This document shows positions 34,610 to 42,452 of a DNA stretch of 46,034 nucleotides, one piece after another; position 1 is the stretch's first letter; every line of letters begins with the position of its first letter. This stretch comes from JARROD01 sp037384225 (lineage in GTDB: Bacteria; Pseudomonadota; Gammaproteobacteria; Pseudomonadales; Cellvibrionaceae). Location of the stretch: NCBI GenBank assembly GCA_037384225.1, contig JARROD010000073.1, forward strand, positions 1-46,034. The letters run 5' to 3'. The translations under genes and the position numbers were made by a program. The notes beneath the pieces are model-generated. The model had not been told where the DNA came from. It made no database searches and was given only the letters and a program-made list of their open reading frames with translations.

Positions 34610-36226
34610 TCAAATTGCTATCGTACGGATATTCTTACAGTGTAAGAAATCATTGCCGGTCTTGTAGCTTCTCAATATGGTATGGGAGACCTTGAGGCGC
34701 TTGGCCAGCCGGCGGGTGCTGGGATAGTGTTTATACAGGCGGGAGAGGAGGCTTTTTTCAAACTCAGCCTTGGCGGCTTCCCAGCTTTCCGGTTCCGCCG
34801 TGCTGTCGCCGGTTTCAGTATCGCGGCGAAAAGCCCGGTGAGTGGGGTCACATTTGGAATTTTTTACCGCGTCTGCCCTTGGGAGAGGTGAGGTGGTTTC
34901 GGCTTCCAAAAGTTCCTGTGCGCCTATGATTTCTCCCTGGCACAGTGCGACCGTCCTAAACAGGTGGTTTTGTAATTGCCTGACATTGCCTGGCCAGGGG
35001 TGCCCGGTGAGCATATCCAGAGCCTCCCGGCTCAGTGCCGGCGCCGGACAGCCAATCTGGGTCGCAGCGCGCCGCACAAAATCCACCGCCAGCAATGGAA
35101 TATCTTCGCGATAGCGCTGTAGTGGTGGCAACGCCAAGGTCAATACGGTGAGCCGATACATCAAATCTTCCCGGAAAAGCTTTGCCGACACCAACTGTTC
35201 CAGGTCGCGGTGGGTGGCGCAGATAATTCTGACATCCACCTGCCGCTCTTCTTTACCGCCGACACGGCGAAAACTGCCATCCTGTAAAAAGCGCAGCAGC
35301 TTTGCCTGTACATAAAGGGACATTTCGCCGATTTCATCCAGAAACACAGTGCCGCCATCGGCGAGTTCAAACAGGCCGGGTTTGCCGCCACGCACGGCGC
35401 CGCTAAAAGCGCCGGCGGCGTAGCCAAATAGCTCACTTTCGACCAGATTCTCCGGTAGCGCGGCACAGTTCAAGGCCAAAAAGGCCGCCTGTGCGCGGTG
35501 GCCCGAGTGGTGCACCGCGCGGGCGAAGAGTTCCTTGCCGGTTCCGGTTTCCCCTTGGATCAGTAGCGGCGCCTGAATATTGGCAAAACGCAGGGCCCGC
35601 TTGCGCGCCTGCGCAATGGCGGGGGATTCTCCGAGGATGGATTCAAAACCGCCGCCTTCCCCCATCTGTACAGTGGAAACACAACTGCCCAGCCGCGGCG
35701 GCGCGTGCAGTAACAGCATGGAACCGATCGCGGTGGTATCGCTCTGGCTCCGATAGATGGGCTGTAGGTCCAGCAAGTAGGGTTTCCCGGCCAGGGTAAC
35801 TTCGCTGGGATAGCGGCCGGGGAGGTCGCCGCTGTATCCGTCCAGTAGCGTTTTAATGGGGCGCCCGATCAGGTGGGATTCATTACTGCCGAGGGGGGCT
35901 GTGGCGGCGCTGTTGGCCGATAGCACCTTGCCCTTGGCGTCGACGGCGAAGACCGGATCGGGAAGGGTCGATAGCAGAGCATCGAGGTGCAGGCGCCGGC
36001 GCTCACCGGGCAGCAGCTCGATGAGTTTTACACGCTGTACACCTTCGATCTTGAGCAGGTAATCGGTCAGGGCTGGCAATTGATCTGCACTCAGCCCGGG
36101 TGCGTCAATATAGATATGGTGGCTGACGACTTCGATCGCGGCCAGGTCCAGGCGCTCAGCGGCCAGTCCGGCGAGAACTTCCTGAGTGATTCCAAGCCTA
36201 TCCTGACCGGTGATTTCGAGCTTCAT
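34610..36226 (-). CDS. tyrR: TyrR/PhhR-type sigma-54-class regulator
   Basis: The 538 residues from the ATG at 36226 contain ACT (about 1-70, MKLEITGQDRLGITQEVLAG), PAS (about 78-165) and AAA+ (about 190-420) domains. The AAA+ domain has Walker A GETGTGKE, GAFSGA in place of GAFTGA, and Walker B GGTVFLDEIGEM. TyrR-type proteins sense aromatic amino acids and bind TGTAAA-N6-TTTACA. The C-terminal helix-turn-helix reads RLAKRLKVSHT, but what follows (ILRSYKTG) departs from the usual xIANKLR. Another frame gives EKLQDRQ and a stop near 34651, so a small indel probably frameshifts the recognition helix. It overlaps the LacI gene upstream by 29 bp. Confidence 0.88.
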   Translation of the reverse strand: MKLEITGQDRLGITQEVLAGLAAERLDLAAIEVVSHHIYIDAPGLSADQLPALTDYLLKIEGVQRVKLIELLPGERRRLHLDALLSTLPDPVFAVDAKGKVLSANSAATAPLGSNESHLIGRPIKTLLDGYSGDLPGRYPSEVTLAGKPYLLDLQPIYRSQSDTTAIGSMLLLHAPPRLGSCVSTVQMGEGGGFESILGESPAIAQARKRALRFANIQAPLLIQGETGTGKELFARAVHHSGHRAQAAFLALNCAALPENLVESELFGYAAGAFSGAVRGGKPGLFELADGGTVFLDEIGEMSLYVQAKLLRFLQDGSFRRVGGKEERQVDVRIICATHRDLEQLVSAKLFREDLMYRLTVLTLALPPLQRYREDIPLLAVDFVRRAATQIGCPAPALSREALDMLTGHPWPGNVRQLQNHLFRTVALCQGEIIGAQELLEAETTSPLPRADAVKNSKCDPTHRAFRRDTETGDSTAEPESWEAAKAEFEKSLLSRLYKHYPSTRRLAKRLKVSHTILRSYKTGNDFLHCKNIRTIAI

Positions 36227-37310
36227 ATACCTTGGAATGTCTGAGATCGTCGGCAGGATTGTAACTGGGATTGGCGCCACAGGAGCCGCGCACTACCAGT
36301 TCCGTCGGCAACATTTCTGAGGTGGTGGACTCGTCTGTGTCAATCAGCGTGAGGATTTTTCTCACCAGAATTTCGCCACCAAGGTGCACGTTCTGCCGCA
36401 CTGTCGTCAGCGCTGGGGTTAAAAAAGGAGCAATAGGAATATCGTCGAAACCGACCACGCTGACATCTCCCGGAACAGTGTAATTTTTTTGCTGCAGCGC
36501 TTTAATCGTCCCCATGGCAATATTGTCGCTGGCGGCAAAGACGGCATCGAAGGTGAGCCCTTCCCGGGCGAGCATATTCACCACACACTGGTAACTGCCA
36601 TCGATGGAAAACGTCGTATCGATATGGCGTTGGTGAGTTTCCAGTCCGGCACTGCGCAATGCGTTCAGATAACCCTGGTAACGGGTATTGATTTCGGCGT
36701 GTTGAATATCACCCAGGAAGAGGATTCGGCGACGACCGAGGCCGATCAGGTGATCTGTCGCCTGCCTGCCGCCGAGGATATTATCACTGCCAACTATGCA
36801 GTAGGGTGTATCTTCTTCAAGAGTCCCGCCCCATACGACTATGGGGTCGTCCAGTTTGTGTAACTCGCGCAATGGCAGATCGCTTTTGCCCTGGCCGATC
36901 ACAATGACACCGTCTGCGCGGCGCGAACCGAGCAGGTAAGCGTGCCAGTCTTGTCGGGCGACAATACTACTGGAAAACAGCAGGTCGTATTTGTGTCGAC
37001 TCAGTTCATCGGCAATGCTGCCGATCAGATCCATCATAAACGGATCGGAAAACGATTGGCCGGCGCCCTGTTCGGAATTGATTACGACCGAGACCGTGTG
37101 ACTGCGTTGTAACCGCAGGCTGCGGGCGCTCTCGTTGAATTTGTAGTTCATCTCGCGGGCAATCGCCTGGATTTTCTTGCGAGTTTTGACACTGATCAGT
37201 TTATTATCGTTTAGCGCACGCGATACAGTGGATTCCGATACCCCCGCCTCGATGGCTATATCGGACATGGATACTGGGCTGGAAGGCAGTTTGGGCATTG
37301 GTTTATCCAT
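36198..37310 (-). CDS. LacI-family transcriptional regulator (upstream of hmgA)
   Basis: The 370-residue protein has an N-terminal HTH (MSDIAIEAGVSESTVSRALNDNKLISVKTR) with the hinge helix at about 60-68, then a periplasmic-binding-like effector domain ending GFDDIPIAPFLTPALTTVRQN. It is divergent from hmgA across a 477-bp gap and overlaps tyrR downstream, so both are probably co-transcribed. It resembles the second LacI gene at 39076 in layout (SDPF...E, DGVILIGQG, GSDN..GG..AT.HLI), so the two look like paralogues. The effector is unknown; sugars are usual for the family, but the setting is aromatic catabolism. Confidence 0.88.
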   Translation of the reverse strand: MDKPMPKLPSSPVSMSDIAIEAGVSESTVSRALNDNKLISVKTRKKIQAIAREMNYKFNESARSLRLQRSHTVSVVINSEQGAGQSFSDPFMMDLIGSIADELSRHKYDLLFSSSIVARQDWHAYLLGSRRADGVIVIGQGKSDLPLRELHKLDDPIVVWGGTLEEDTPYCIVGSDNILGGRQATDHLIGLGRRRILFLGDIQHAEINTRYQGYLNALRSAGLETHQRHIDTTFSIDGSYQCVVNMLAREGLTFDAVFAASDNIAMGTIKALQQKNYTVPGDVSVVGFDDIPIAPFLTPALTTVRQNVHLGGEILVRKILTLIDTDESTTSEMLPTELVVRGSCGANPSYNPADDLRHSKVYEARNHRSG

Positions 37311-37370
37311 TACAGGAACAACATTAATCCGGAAGCAACATGATCAAGCGATAGGTTCAACTGAGCCCTC

Positions 37371-37435
37371 ATTAACCAACGCATTTGAGATTTAGGTCTC
37401 CAGAGCACGCCTCAGTCTCAAACGCATTGTGTATA
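37371..37435. repeat. Two opposed copies of motif R2 (D and E)
   Basis: Copy D (37371-37400) reads ACCTAAATCTCAAATGCG on the minus strand. Copy E (37406-37435) contains GTCTCAAACGCATTGTGTAT on the plus strand. They stand back to back in the lacI-hmgA divergent region, 61 bp upstream of the lacI start. Paired sites at a regulator gene suggest an operator. The remaining 37311-37787 gap has CTCGGT-GAA-ACCGAG and CCGATATCGG palindromes but no gene. Confidence 0.6.
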
Positions 37436-37709
37436 TCCGGATTATCGTTTTGAGCCGGGTTTGGACGCTTTCCGGTAGACTGTCATATTATGTAAGATAT
37501 AAATATTTGTAAAACCTTAAAAACGTTCCACATCCCTTCTTCTGCACTCGGTGAAACCGAGAACCCGATATCGGCTCAAGGCTACCAAAAACTCACCACC
37601 AACCAGCCGTGCAGAGGCCTGGATGCTGTCGAACCGCCGCCACTGTGCTGTTAACCTAAAAATATTGAGACGTTATGAGGAAGGTAATAAAAATCGGATA
37701 AAAAAACTT

Positions 37710-37737
37710 CAATATATTCTCATGTGAGAGTATATTG
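37710..37737. promoter_or_regulatory. 28-bp palindromic operator upstream of hmgA
   Basis: CAATATAtTCTC and GAGAgTATATTG flank ATGT, a near-perfect 28-bp palindrome ending 50 bp before the hmgA start. The centre lacks the CG step usual in LacI-family operators, so a TetR-, IclR- or GntR-type regulator encoded elsewhere may bind it. No classical -35/-10 pair was certain. Confidence 0.65.
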
Positions 37738-37787
37738 CTGTGATGTCCCCGCCGATGATTCATCCAAACCCCTTGCGGAATCGAGTT

Positions 37788-39104
37788 ATGAATGATCAAA
37801 CCTCTCTCAACTATCTCACTGGATTTGGCAATGAACACGAAACCGAGGCGCTGCCCGGGGCCTTGCCGGTCGGGCGTTTCAATCCGCAACAGGCTCCCTA
37901 CGGTTTATATGCGGAACAATTCAGTACCACAGCATTTACCGCACCGCGCAGTCAGAACCGCCGAACCTGGTTTTACCGCATTCGTCCATCGGTAGCGCAG
38001 GGAGATTTCCGCCCTATCGACGGAGGCCTGCTGCTCACCAGCCCTACCCGCGATGCAGTGGCAATGCCCAACCTGCTGCGCTGGGATCCGCTACCGGTGC
38101 CGCAGCGGCCCACTGATTTTCTCGACGGCCTGGTGACCATGGCGCTCAATGGTGATGTCCACACGCAGACAGGGTCTGGTATTCATCTTTACACCGCCAA
38201 TCGCTCGATGGAAAACCGTTTCTTTTACAGTGCCGACGGCGAACTGCTGCTGATTCCCCAACTCGGTAGTTTGTTACTGCACACCGAGTGCGGGATACTC
38301 GCCGTGGAGCCGGGGGAGATTGCCGCAATCCCGCGCGGTATTAAATTCCGTGTTGCGTTGGAGGGTGAGATGGCGCGGGGGTATCTCTGTGAAAATTACG
38401 GCGCAGATTTTATGTTGCCCGAACGCGGCCCTGTCGGTGCCAACGGTTACGCCAATCAGCGGGATTTTCAGTACCCCACTGCCGCCTATGAGGATCGCGA
38501 AGGTGAACTGGAACTGGTGTGCAAGTTCGGTGGCCACTTATTCTCCTGTGCTCTCGACCACTCGCCACTGGATGTGGTGGCTTGGGTGGGAAATTCAGCG
38601 CCTTACAAATATGACCTGGCGCGCTTCAATGTTATCAATACGGTCAGCTACGATCACCCCGACCCGTCGATATTCACTGTGCTCACCTCGCCCTCGGACA
38701 CCGCCGGTGTTGCCAATATGGATTTCGTGATCTTTCCACCGCGCTGGATGGTGGCGGAAGACACCTTTCGCCCGCCGTGGTTCCACCGCAATGTGATGAG
38801 TGAGTTTATGGGATTGGTGGAGGGAGTTTACGACGCCAAGGAATCGGGTTTTGTACCCGGAGGCAGTAGTCTGCACAACTGTATGTCACCCCACGGGCCG
38901 GAGGCGAGTGTCTTTGCCAAGGCTGCCAGCGGCGAGTTAAAACCGGAACGCTACCGCAATACCCTGGCGTTTATGCTGGAGTCGCGCTACGCCTTTGCGG
39001 CGACCCCCTTTGCTATGAACGGTGGTCTGTTGCAAGAAGATTATATCGACTGCTGGTCGCAGCTGCGCAAAAACTTTACGCCTGACGGCGGGAGGACTTC
39101 CTGA
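37788..39104 (+). CDS. hmgA: Homogentisate 1,2-dioxygenase, catalytic His replaced
   Basis: HmgA opens the ring of homogentisate in tyrosine and phenylalanine breakdown. The start at 37788 gives 438 residues (P. putida 433). LTGFGNEHETEALPGALP opens the protein. Iron ligands are present: His and Glu in FHRNVMSEFMGL and His in NCMSPHGPE. The usual AWHGN motif, whose His is the proposed catalytic base (human His292), reads AWVGN here (Val267). That would be expected to harm activity unless compensated. fahA and maiA are absent nearby. The 3' end overlaps the convergent LacI gene by 29 bp. Confidence 0.92.
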   Translation: MNDQTSLNYLTGFGNEHETEALPGALPVGRFNPQQAPYGLYAEQFSTTAFTAPRSQNRRTWFYRIRPSVAQGDFRPIDGGLLLTSPTRDAVAMPNLLRWDPLPVPQRPTDFLDGLVTMALNGDVHTQTGSGIHLYTANRSMENRFFYSADGELLLIPQLGSLLLHTECGILAVEPGEIAAIPRGIKFRVALEGEMARGYLCENYGADFMLPERGPVGANGYANQRDFQYPTAAYEDREGELELVCKFGGHLFSCALDHSPLDVVAWVGNSAPYKYDLARFNVINTVSYDHPDPSIFTVLTSPSDTAGVANMDFVIFPPRWMVAEDTFRPPWFHRNVMSEFMGLVEGVYDAKESGFVPGGSSLHNCMSPHGPEASVFAKAASGELKPERYRNTLAFMLESRYAFAATPFAMNGGLLQEDYIDCWSQLRKNFTPDGGRTS

Positions 39105-40110
39105 CCACGAGTTCGGGGTCGAGGGTAATGAACCCGGGTTTACCACCGTCCATTGCCACCAGCAGGTTGTCCACAAGAATTTTACCGCCGAGGATTCGAT
39201 TTTGGTGAATACTACTCAAGGGGGGGTTGTAGTATGCAGAAACGGAGATATTGTCATAGCCGACAACCGCTATATCGTCCGGCACTTTTAAACCTTCTTC
39301 CTGCAGAGCGCGGATGGCGGCCATCGCGAACAGGTCGCTGACGCTGAAAATGGCGTCGAAGGGGATCTTTTCTTCGATCAGGCGCTTGGTTGCGTAGTAA
39401 CCGGCATCCTCGCTGTGTCTGGCAACGCGCAACAGTTTTTCATCGATGGCGATATCGCTTTCTCGCAATGCCCGCTGGTAACCCTGGTGGCGCAGGCTGA
39501 TTTCGGGTAGTTCGTCATAGCCGATAAAAGCGATTTTATTTCTGCCTTCATCGATTAAATGCCGGGTGGCGCGGTAGCCGCCAAGTTCGTTGTCGCTGCC
39601 CACTATCGGGTAGTTCTGATCGTCATCAACCTTGGCTCCCCACACCGACACGGCTCGAAATTGTTTGGTGATTTCATTGATCATTTCGTGCTCCGATCCC
39701 TGACCAATCAGAATAACCCCGTCGGCGGTACGGCTGTTGATAAAATCTCTGATCCAGTTGCCGGACTGGGAAGTGATGCGGGAAAGCAACAACTGGTGTC
39801 CGTGTTCATCGACGGCTTCGGCAATGGCGCTGAGCAGTTCGAGGAAAAAGGGATCGGAAAGGCTCCATTGTGTGTCACCCGCGGCGGGCAGCAGCAGCGC
39901 GATGGTGAGAGATTCCTTGAGACGAAAATTTCTCGCGGCGGTGTTGAGCCGATAATTGTGTTCCCGGGCGAGTTTAAGGATTAGGTCTTTGGTTTCGGCG
40001 TTTACCAGCGGGCTGTCGGAGAGGGCGCGGGACACAGTCGATTTGGAGACACCGGCCATACGGGCGATATCGATCATTTGCAATGGAGTCTTTTTGCGGT
40101 CTTTGGTCAT
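39076..40110 (-). CDS. LacI-family transcriptional regulator (convergent with hmgA)
   Basis: The ATG at 40110 (344 residues) starts directly before the HTH MIDIARMAGVSKSTVSRALSDSPLVN; the longer frame to 40206 adds an unrelated leader. The effector domain carries LLLPAAGDTQWSLSDPFF, DGVILIGQGSEHE and GYDNISVSAYYNPPLSSIHQN. It parallels the other LacI protein across hmgA and may be its paralogue. Its stop lies inside the hmgA 3' end. It starts 34 bp after the Sel1 gene's stop and could be in one transcript with it. Confidence 0.87.
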   Translation of the reverse strand: MTKDRKKTPLQMIDIARMAGVSKSTVSRALSDSPLVNAETKDLILKLAREHNYRLNTAARNFRLKESLTIALLLPAAGDTQWSLSDPFFLELLSAIAEAVDEHGHQLLLSRITSQSGNWIRDFINSRTADGVILIGQGSEHEMINEITKQFRAVSVWGAKVDDDQNYPIVGSDNELGGYRATRHLIDEGRNKIAFIGYDELPEISLRHQGYQRALRESDIAIDEKLLRVARHSEDAGYYATKRLIEEKIPFDAIFSVSDLFAMAAIRALQEEGLKVPDDIAVVGYDNISVSAYYNPPLSSIHQNRILGGKILVDNLLVAMDGGKPGFITLDPELVVRKSSRRQA

Positions 40111-40144
40111 GGCTATGGGCTGTTGCGGCTTGTGTTTTATAGTA

Positions 40145-40975
40145 TCACTGTTGTTGCCGGTAGCGCCGTTTATTATACATCTCCAGTAAATCCTTGGCTT
40201 CCGCACTGCCCGCCAGGGCGGCTTTTCGCAGCCAGCTTTTTCCCTTACCGTTATTCAAGGGAAAACCGTTTTGGCCGCTGCAGTACAGAGAACCGAGCCT
40301 GATCTGAGCCTGAACAAACCCTTCCCGGGCCGAGGCCTGCAGCCATTGGCGGGCCTGTAGAATATCTTTTTTAACCACCTGCCCGCTTAGATGGTACTCA
40401 CCGACCTGGTATTGGGCTTGCCGGTGCTTTTGCTTTGCCGCGCGCAGGTACCAAAGGTAAGCTTGCCGGCTATTCCGCCCTGTGCCCCAGCCGTTGCGGA
40501 ACATTTCGCCGATTTGGAACTGGGCGGTGGCATCGCCCTGTTGGGCCGCCAGCAGGTACCATTTAAACGCCTCCCCATCGTCTTTGACCACCCCCAGTCC
40601 GCGCAGGTACATTGCCCCCAGATTGTTTTGTGCCGGAGCGTTGCCGAGTCGGGCGGCGTTTTTAAACAGCCCCAGGGCTTTTGCCGGGTCTTTTTCAACG
40701 CCCATGCCCCGTAAATACAACTGTCCCAATTGGTTGCTTGCTCCGGGGTGGTTCTGAGTCGCGGCGCGTTGATACCAGTCTCTGGCGGCGGCGAAATTTC
40801 TCGCCACTCCCGAACCGGATTCATAGGCCCGCGCCAGTTGCGTTTGCGCGTTGGCATCGTTTGCCCGGGCGCGTTCGTAGACGGGCTTCAAGGTCGCGGG
40901 CAGTTCTGGAGTGGTTGCGCAGCCACTGGCGATAACCGCCATGAAAGCGATTGTTGCGACGACGGTTTTACTCAT
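40145..40975 (-). CDS. Sel1-repeat (TPR-like) lipoprotein
   Basis: The 276-residue protein has a lipoprotein signal (MSKTVVATIAFMAVIASGC) with Cys19 as the lipidation site. About six Sel1 units of 36 residues follow, each like AQNNLGAMYLRGLGVVKDDGEAFKWYLLAA. These form an alpha-solenoid for protein binding in the periplasm or at the outer membrane. The C-terminus is basic (YNKRRYRQQQ). It lies directly upstream of the LacI gene on the same strand. Partners are unknown. Confidence 0.88.
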   Translation of the reverse strand: MSKTVVATIAFMAVIASGCATTPELPATLKPVYERARANDANAQTQLARAYESGSGVARNFAAARDWYQRAATQNHPGASNQLGQLYLRGMGVEKDPAKALGLFKNAARLGNAPAQNNLGAMYLRGLGVVKDDGEAFKWYLLAAQQGDATAQFQIGEMFRNGWGTGRNSRQAYLWYLRAAKQKHRQAQYQVGEYHLSGQVVKKDILQARQWLQASAREGFVQAQIRLGSLYCSGQNGFPLNNGKGKSWLRKAALAGSAEAKDLLEMYNKRRYRQQQ

Positions 40976-41011
40976 AGCCCCGGCCTGTGTTTGCTTTATA
41001 GTACTATCTAA

Positions 41012-41056
41012 AACGGCTCACTGTTTAAACGGATCACTATATCTCAACGGCTCACT
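41012..41056. repeat. Three direct 11-bp repeats
   Basis: AACGGCTCACT (41012), AACGGATCACT (41028) and AACGGCTCACT (41046) occur at 16- and 18-bp intervals. They lie upstream of the Sel1 gene on the minus strand and the last overlaps the permease stop codon. Stacked regulator sites or slippage products are both possible. Confidence 0.55.
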
Positions 41057-42106
41057 GGGGATTGGAACCGGGTATATTGTCGCGGTAATTGTCCCAGTGG
41101 TTGAGAATTTCGTCGATCACTATACTGCCGACGGTGTAAGCACTTTCCAGCGCGGCGTCGAGGCCAGCGTAGTTGCCGTGTTGCTCCTGGAGCAAGTTTT
41201 CGGCCGCGGTTTTGCCCGCTGGCTGCATGGTGTAGTTGCTGGCAGCGCGCAGTACCATTACGCGATTTTTATCCACCTTGCCGAGTTTGTCCAGGTAGCT
41301 CAGCGATTGGAAGGTGCCAGTGTCCTCCATACCCGAGGAGACGAAGTTGCCCTTGCCTTCGGTCCAGTAACTGACCCACTTGTTGGCCCAGTCATTGAGC
41401 AGAGCACCGTGGAAAAATGTCATCGCGGAGATATTATCGCCCTTGAGAACAAAGGGTTTTTTTAGCGCGGCGGGGTGATTGATGTAGCGATCTCGCGTTT
41501 TTGCCAGCCCCTCGGGATCGGGTAGCGATGTGTCCTTGGTCAACTGGTAGGCCCATTCCGTCAGCGCGCCATTGAGGTGAAACACTTCGCCCAGGGATTC
41601 GTGCTTATTGGGGTCGTAAGGCCCCTTGCTGAACAGGGGGAAGATTCCGGTTTCCCACGCTTCGGGCATCTCCCTCGGGTCGATTTCGTGGGCGAGGTCG
41701 CCGTCCACGAGGTACTCGGCCCAGGCGGCGGAGCCCAGCGAGGCGTCCTGCGGGTCAAAGCCCGCAATACCGGCCACCAGCCAATAGCTGTGGCTGAGAT
41801 CGAACCGCTCATCCAGCCCCAGCGCCATCAACGCGGCTGAAGAATTGGCGGTTCCCATACCGGTGACAATGCCCATGATGCCGGTATCCAGGTTGACATG
41901 AATATCATGGTGCATATGCGGCGCGGGGAAAATTTTGTCGAGCTTGCGGCGTTCGTTCCAACGCTGAAACTCCCCGGCTGTATCGCCGCTATCGGCGCCG
42001 GTTTCAAACATGGTCACCACGACCATTTTGATTGGGATCGGTTTTCTGAGTTGCAGGCGCTAATTCCTATTAGAACACAGGGAAAAAGTAGCGTTAAAAT
42101 GCGCAT
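41052..42106 (-). pseudogene. Purine nucleoside permease-like (NUP) lipoprotein, frameshifted
   Basis: The uninterrupted part (41052-42026, 324 residues, beginning MVVVTMFETGADSGDTAGEFQRW) resembles the NUP family, linked in fungi to purine nucleoside uptake and in bacteria exported. The usual signal peptide is encoded just upstream but in another frame: MRILTLLFPCVLIGISAC from the ATG at 42106, with a clear lipobox (ISAC). The proper frame reads KPIPIKMVVVTMF across a run of four A on the minus strand (plus 42042-42045), where a one-base indel would join the halves. Without this the protein would lack export. The error could be biological or from sequencing. Confidence 0.78.
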
Positions 42107-42195
42107 AAAACCCGTCGTTGCCCTCTCGTCTGCCGGCTTTTGTCGATCCCGGAACCTGCTGTTGTGAAAAATGGATCGCCCGTAAAACGGGGATA

Positions 42196-42225
42196 TATAC
42201 CTAATTCTCAAACGCTTTGGGTATA
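42196..42225 (+). repeat. 30-bp motif R2, copy C
   Basis: It runs TATACCTAATTCTCAAACGC to TTTGGGTATA and is the copy with both outer arms intact. It lies in the 346-bp divergent gap between the permease-like gene and the lipoprotein gene at 42453, which otherwise holds tandem 13-bp repeats and no gene. Confidence 0.65.
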
Positions 42226-42306
42226 GTTACACGTTTGAGTTATTTTGGGAATACAGGTATTTAATAAAACTGATCAAATGGTCAGAAAGCTGTTGCAGTG
42301 GCATAG

Positions 42307-42345
42307 GTTGTTGAACCCAGTTGTTGAACCCAGTTGCTGAGCCCG
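42307..42345 (+). repeat. Three tandem 13-bp repeats
   Basis: GTTGTTGAACCCA occurs twice exactly and once as GTTGCTGAGCCCG. The 13-bp period equals that of the unrelated repeats at 7488. They lie about 110 bp upstream of the lipoprotein gene. Confidence 0.7.
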
Positions 42346-42452
42346 GCATTTGGTGAAGACTAGAACTGGCTAACGGTTTAGCAGTTGATGTCCTGCCCCA
42401 ATACAGTATTAAATGGGATTTTTTCGCGAAAACGTTTTGCAGGTGTGGATAT

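Noticed and set aside
37491..37514. TyrR box in the lacI-hmgA gap
   Set aside because: TGTAAG and TGTAAA are direct, not inverted, half-sites with the wrong spacing.
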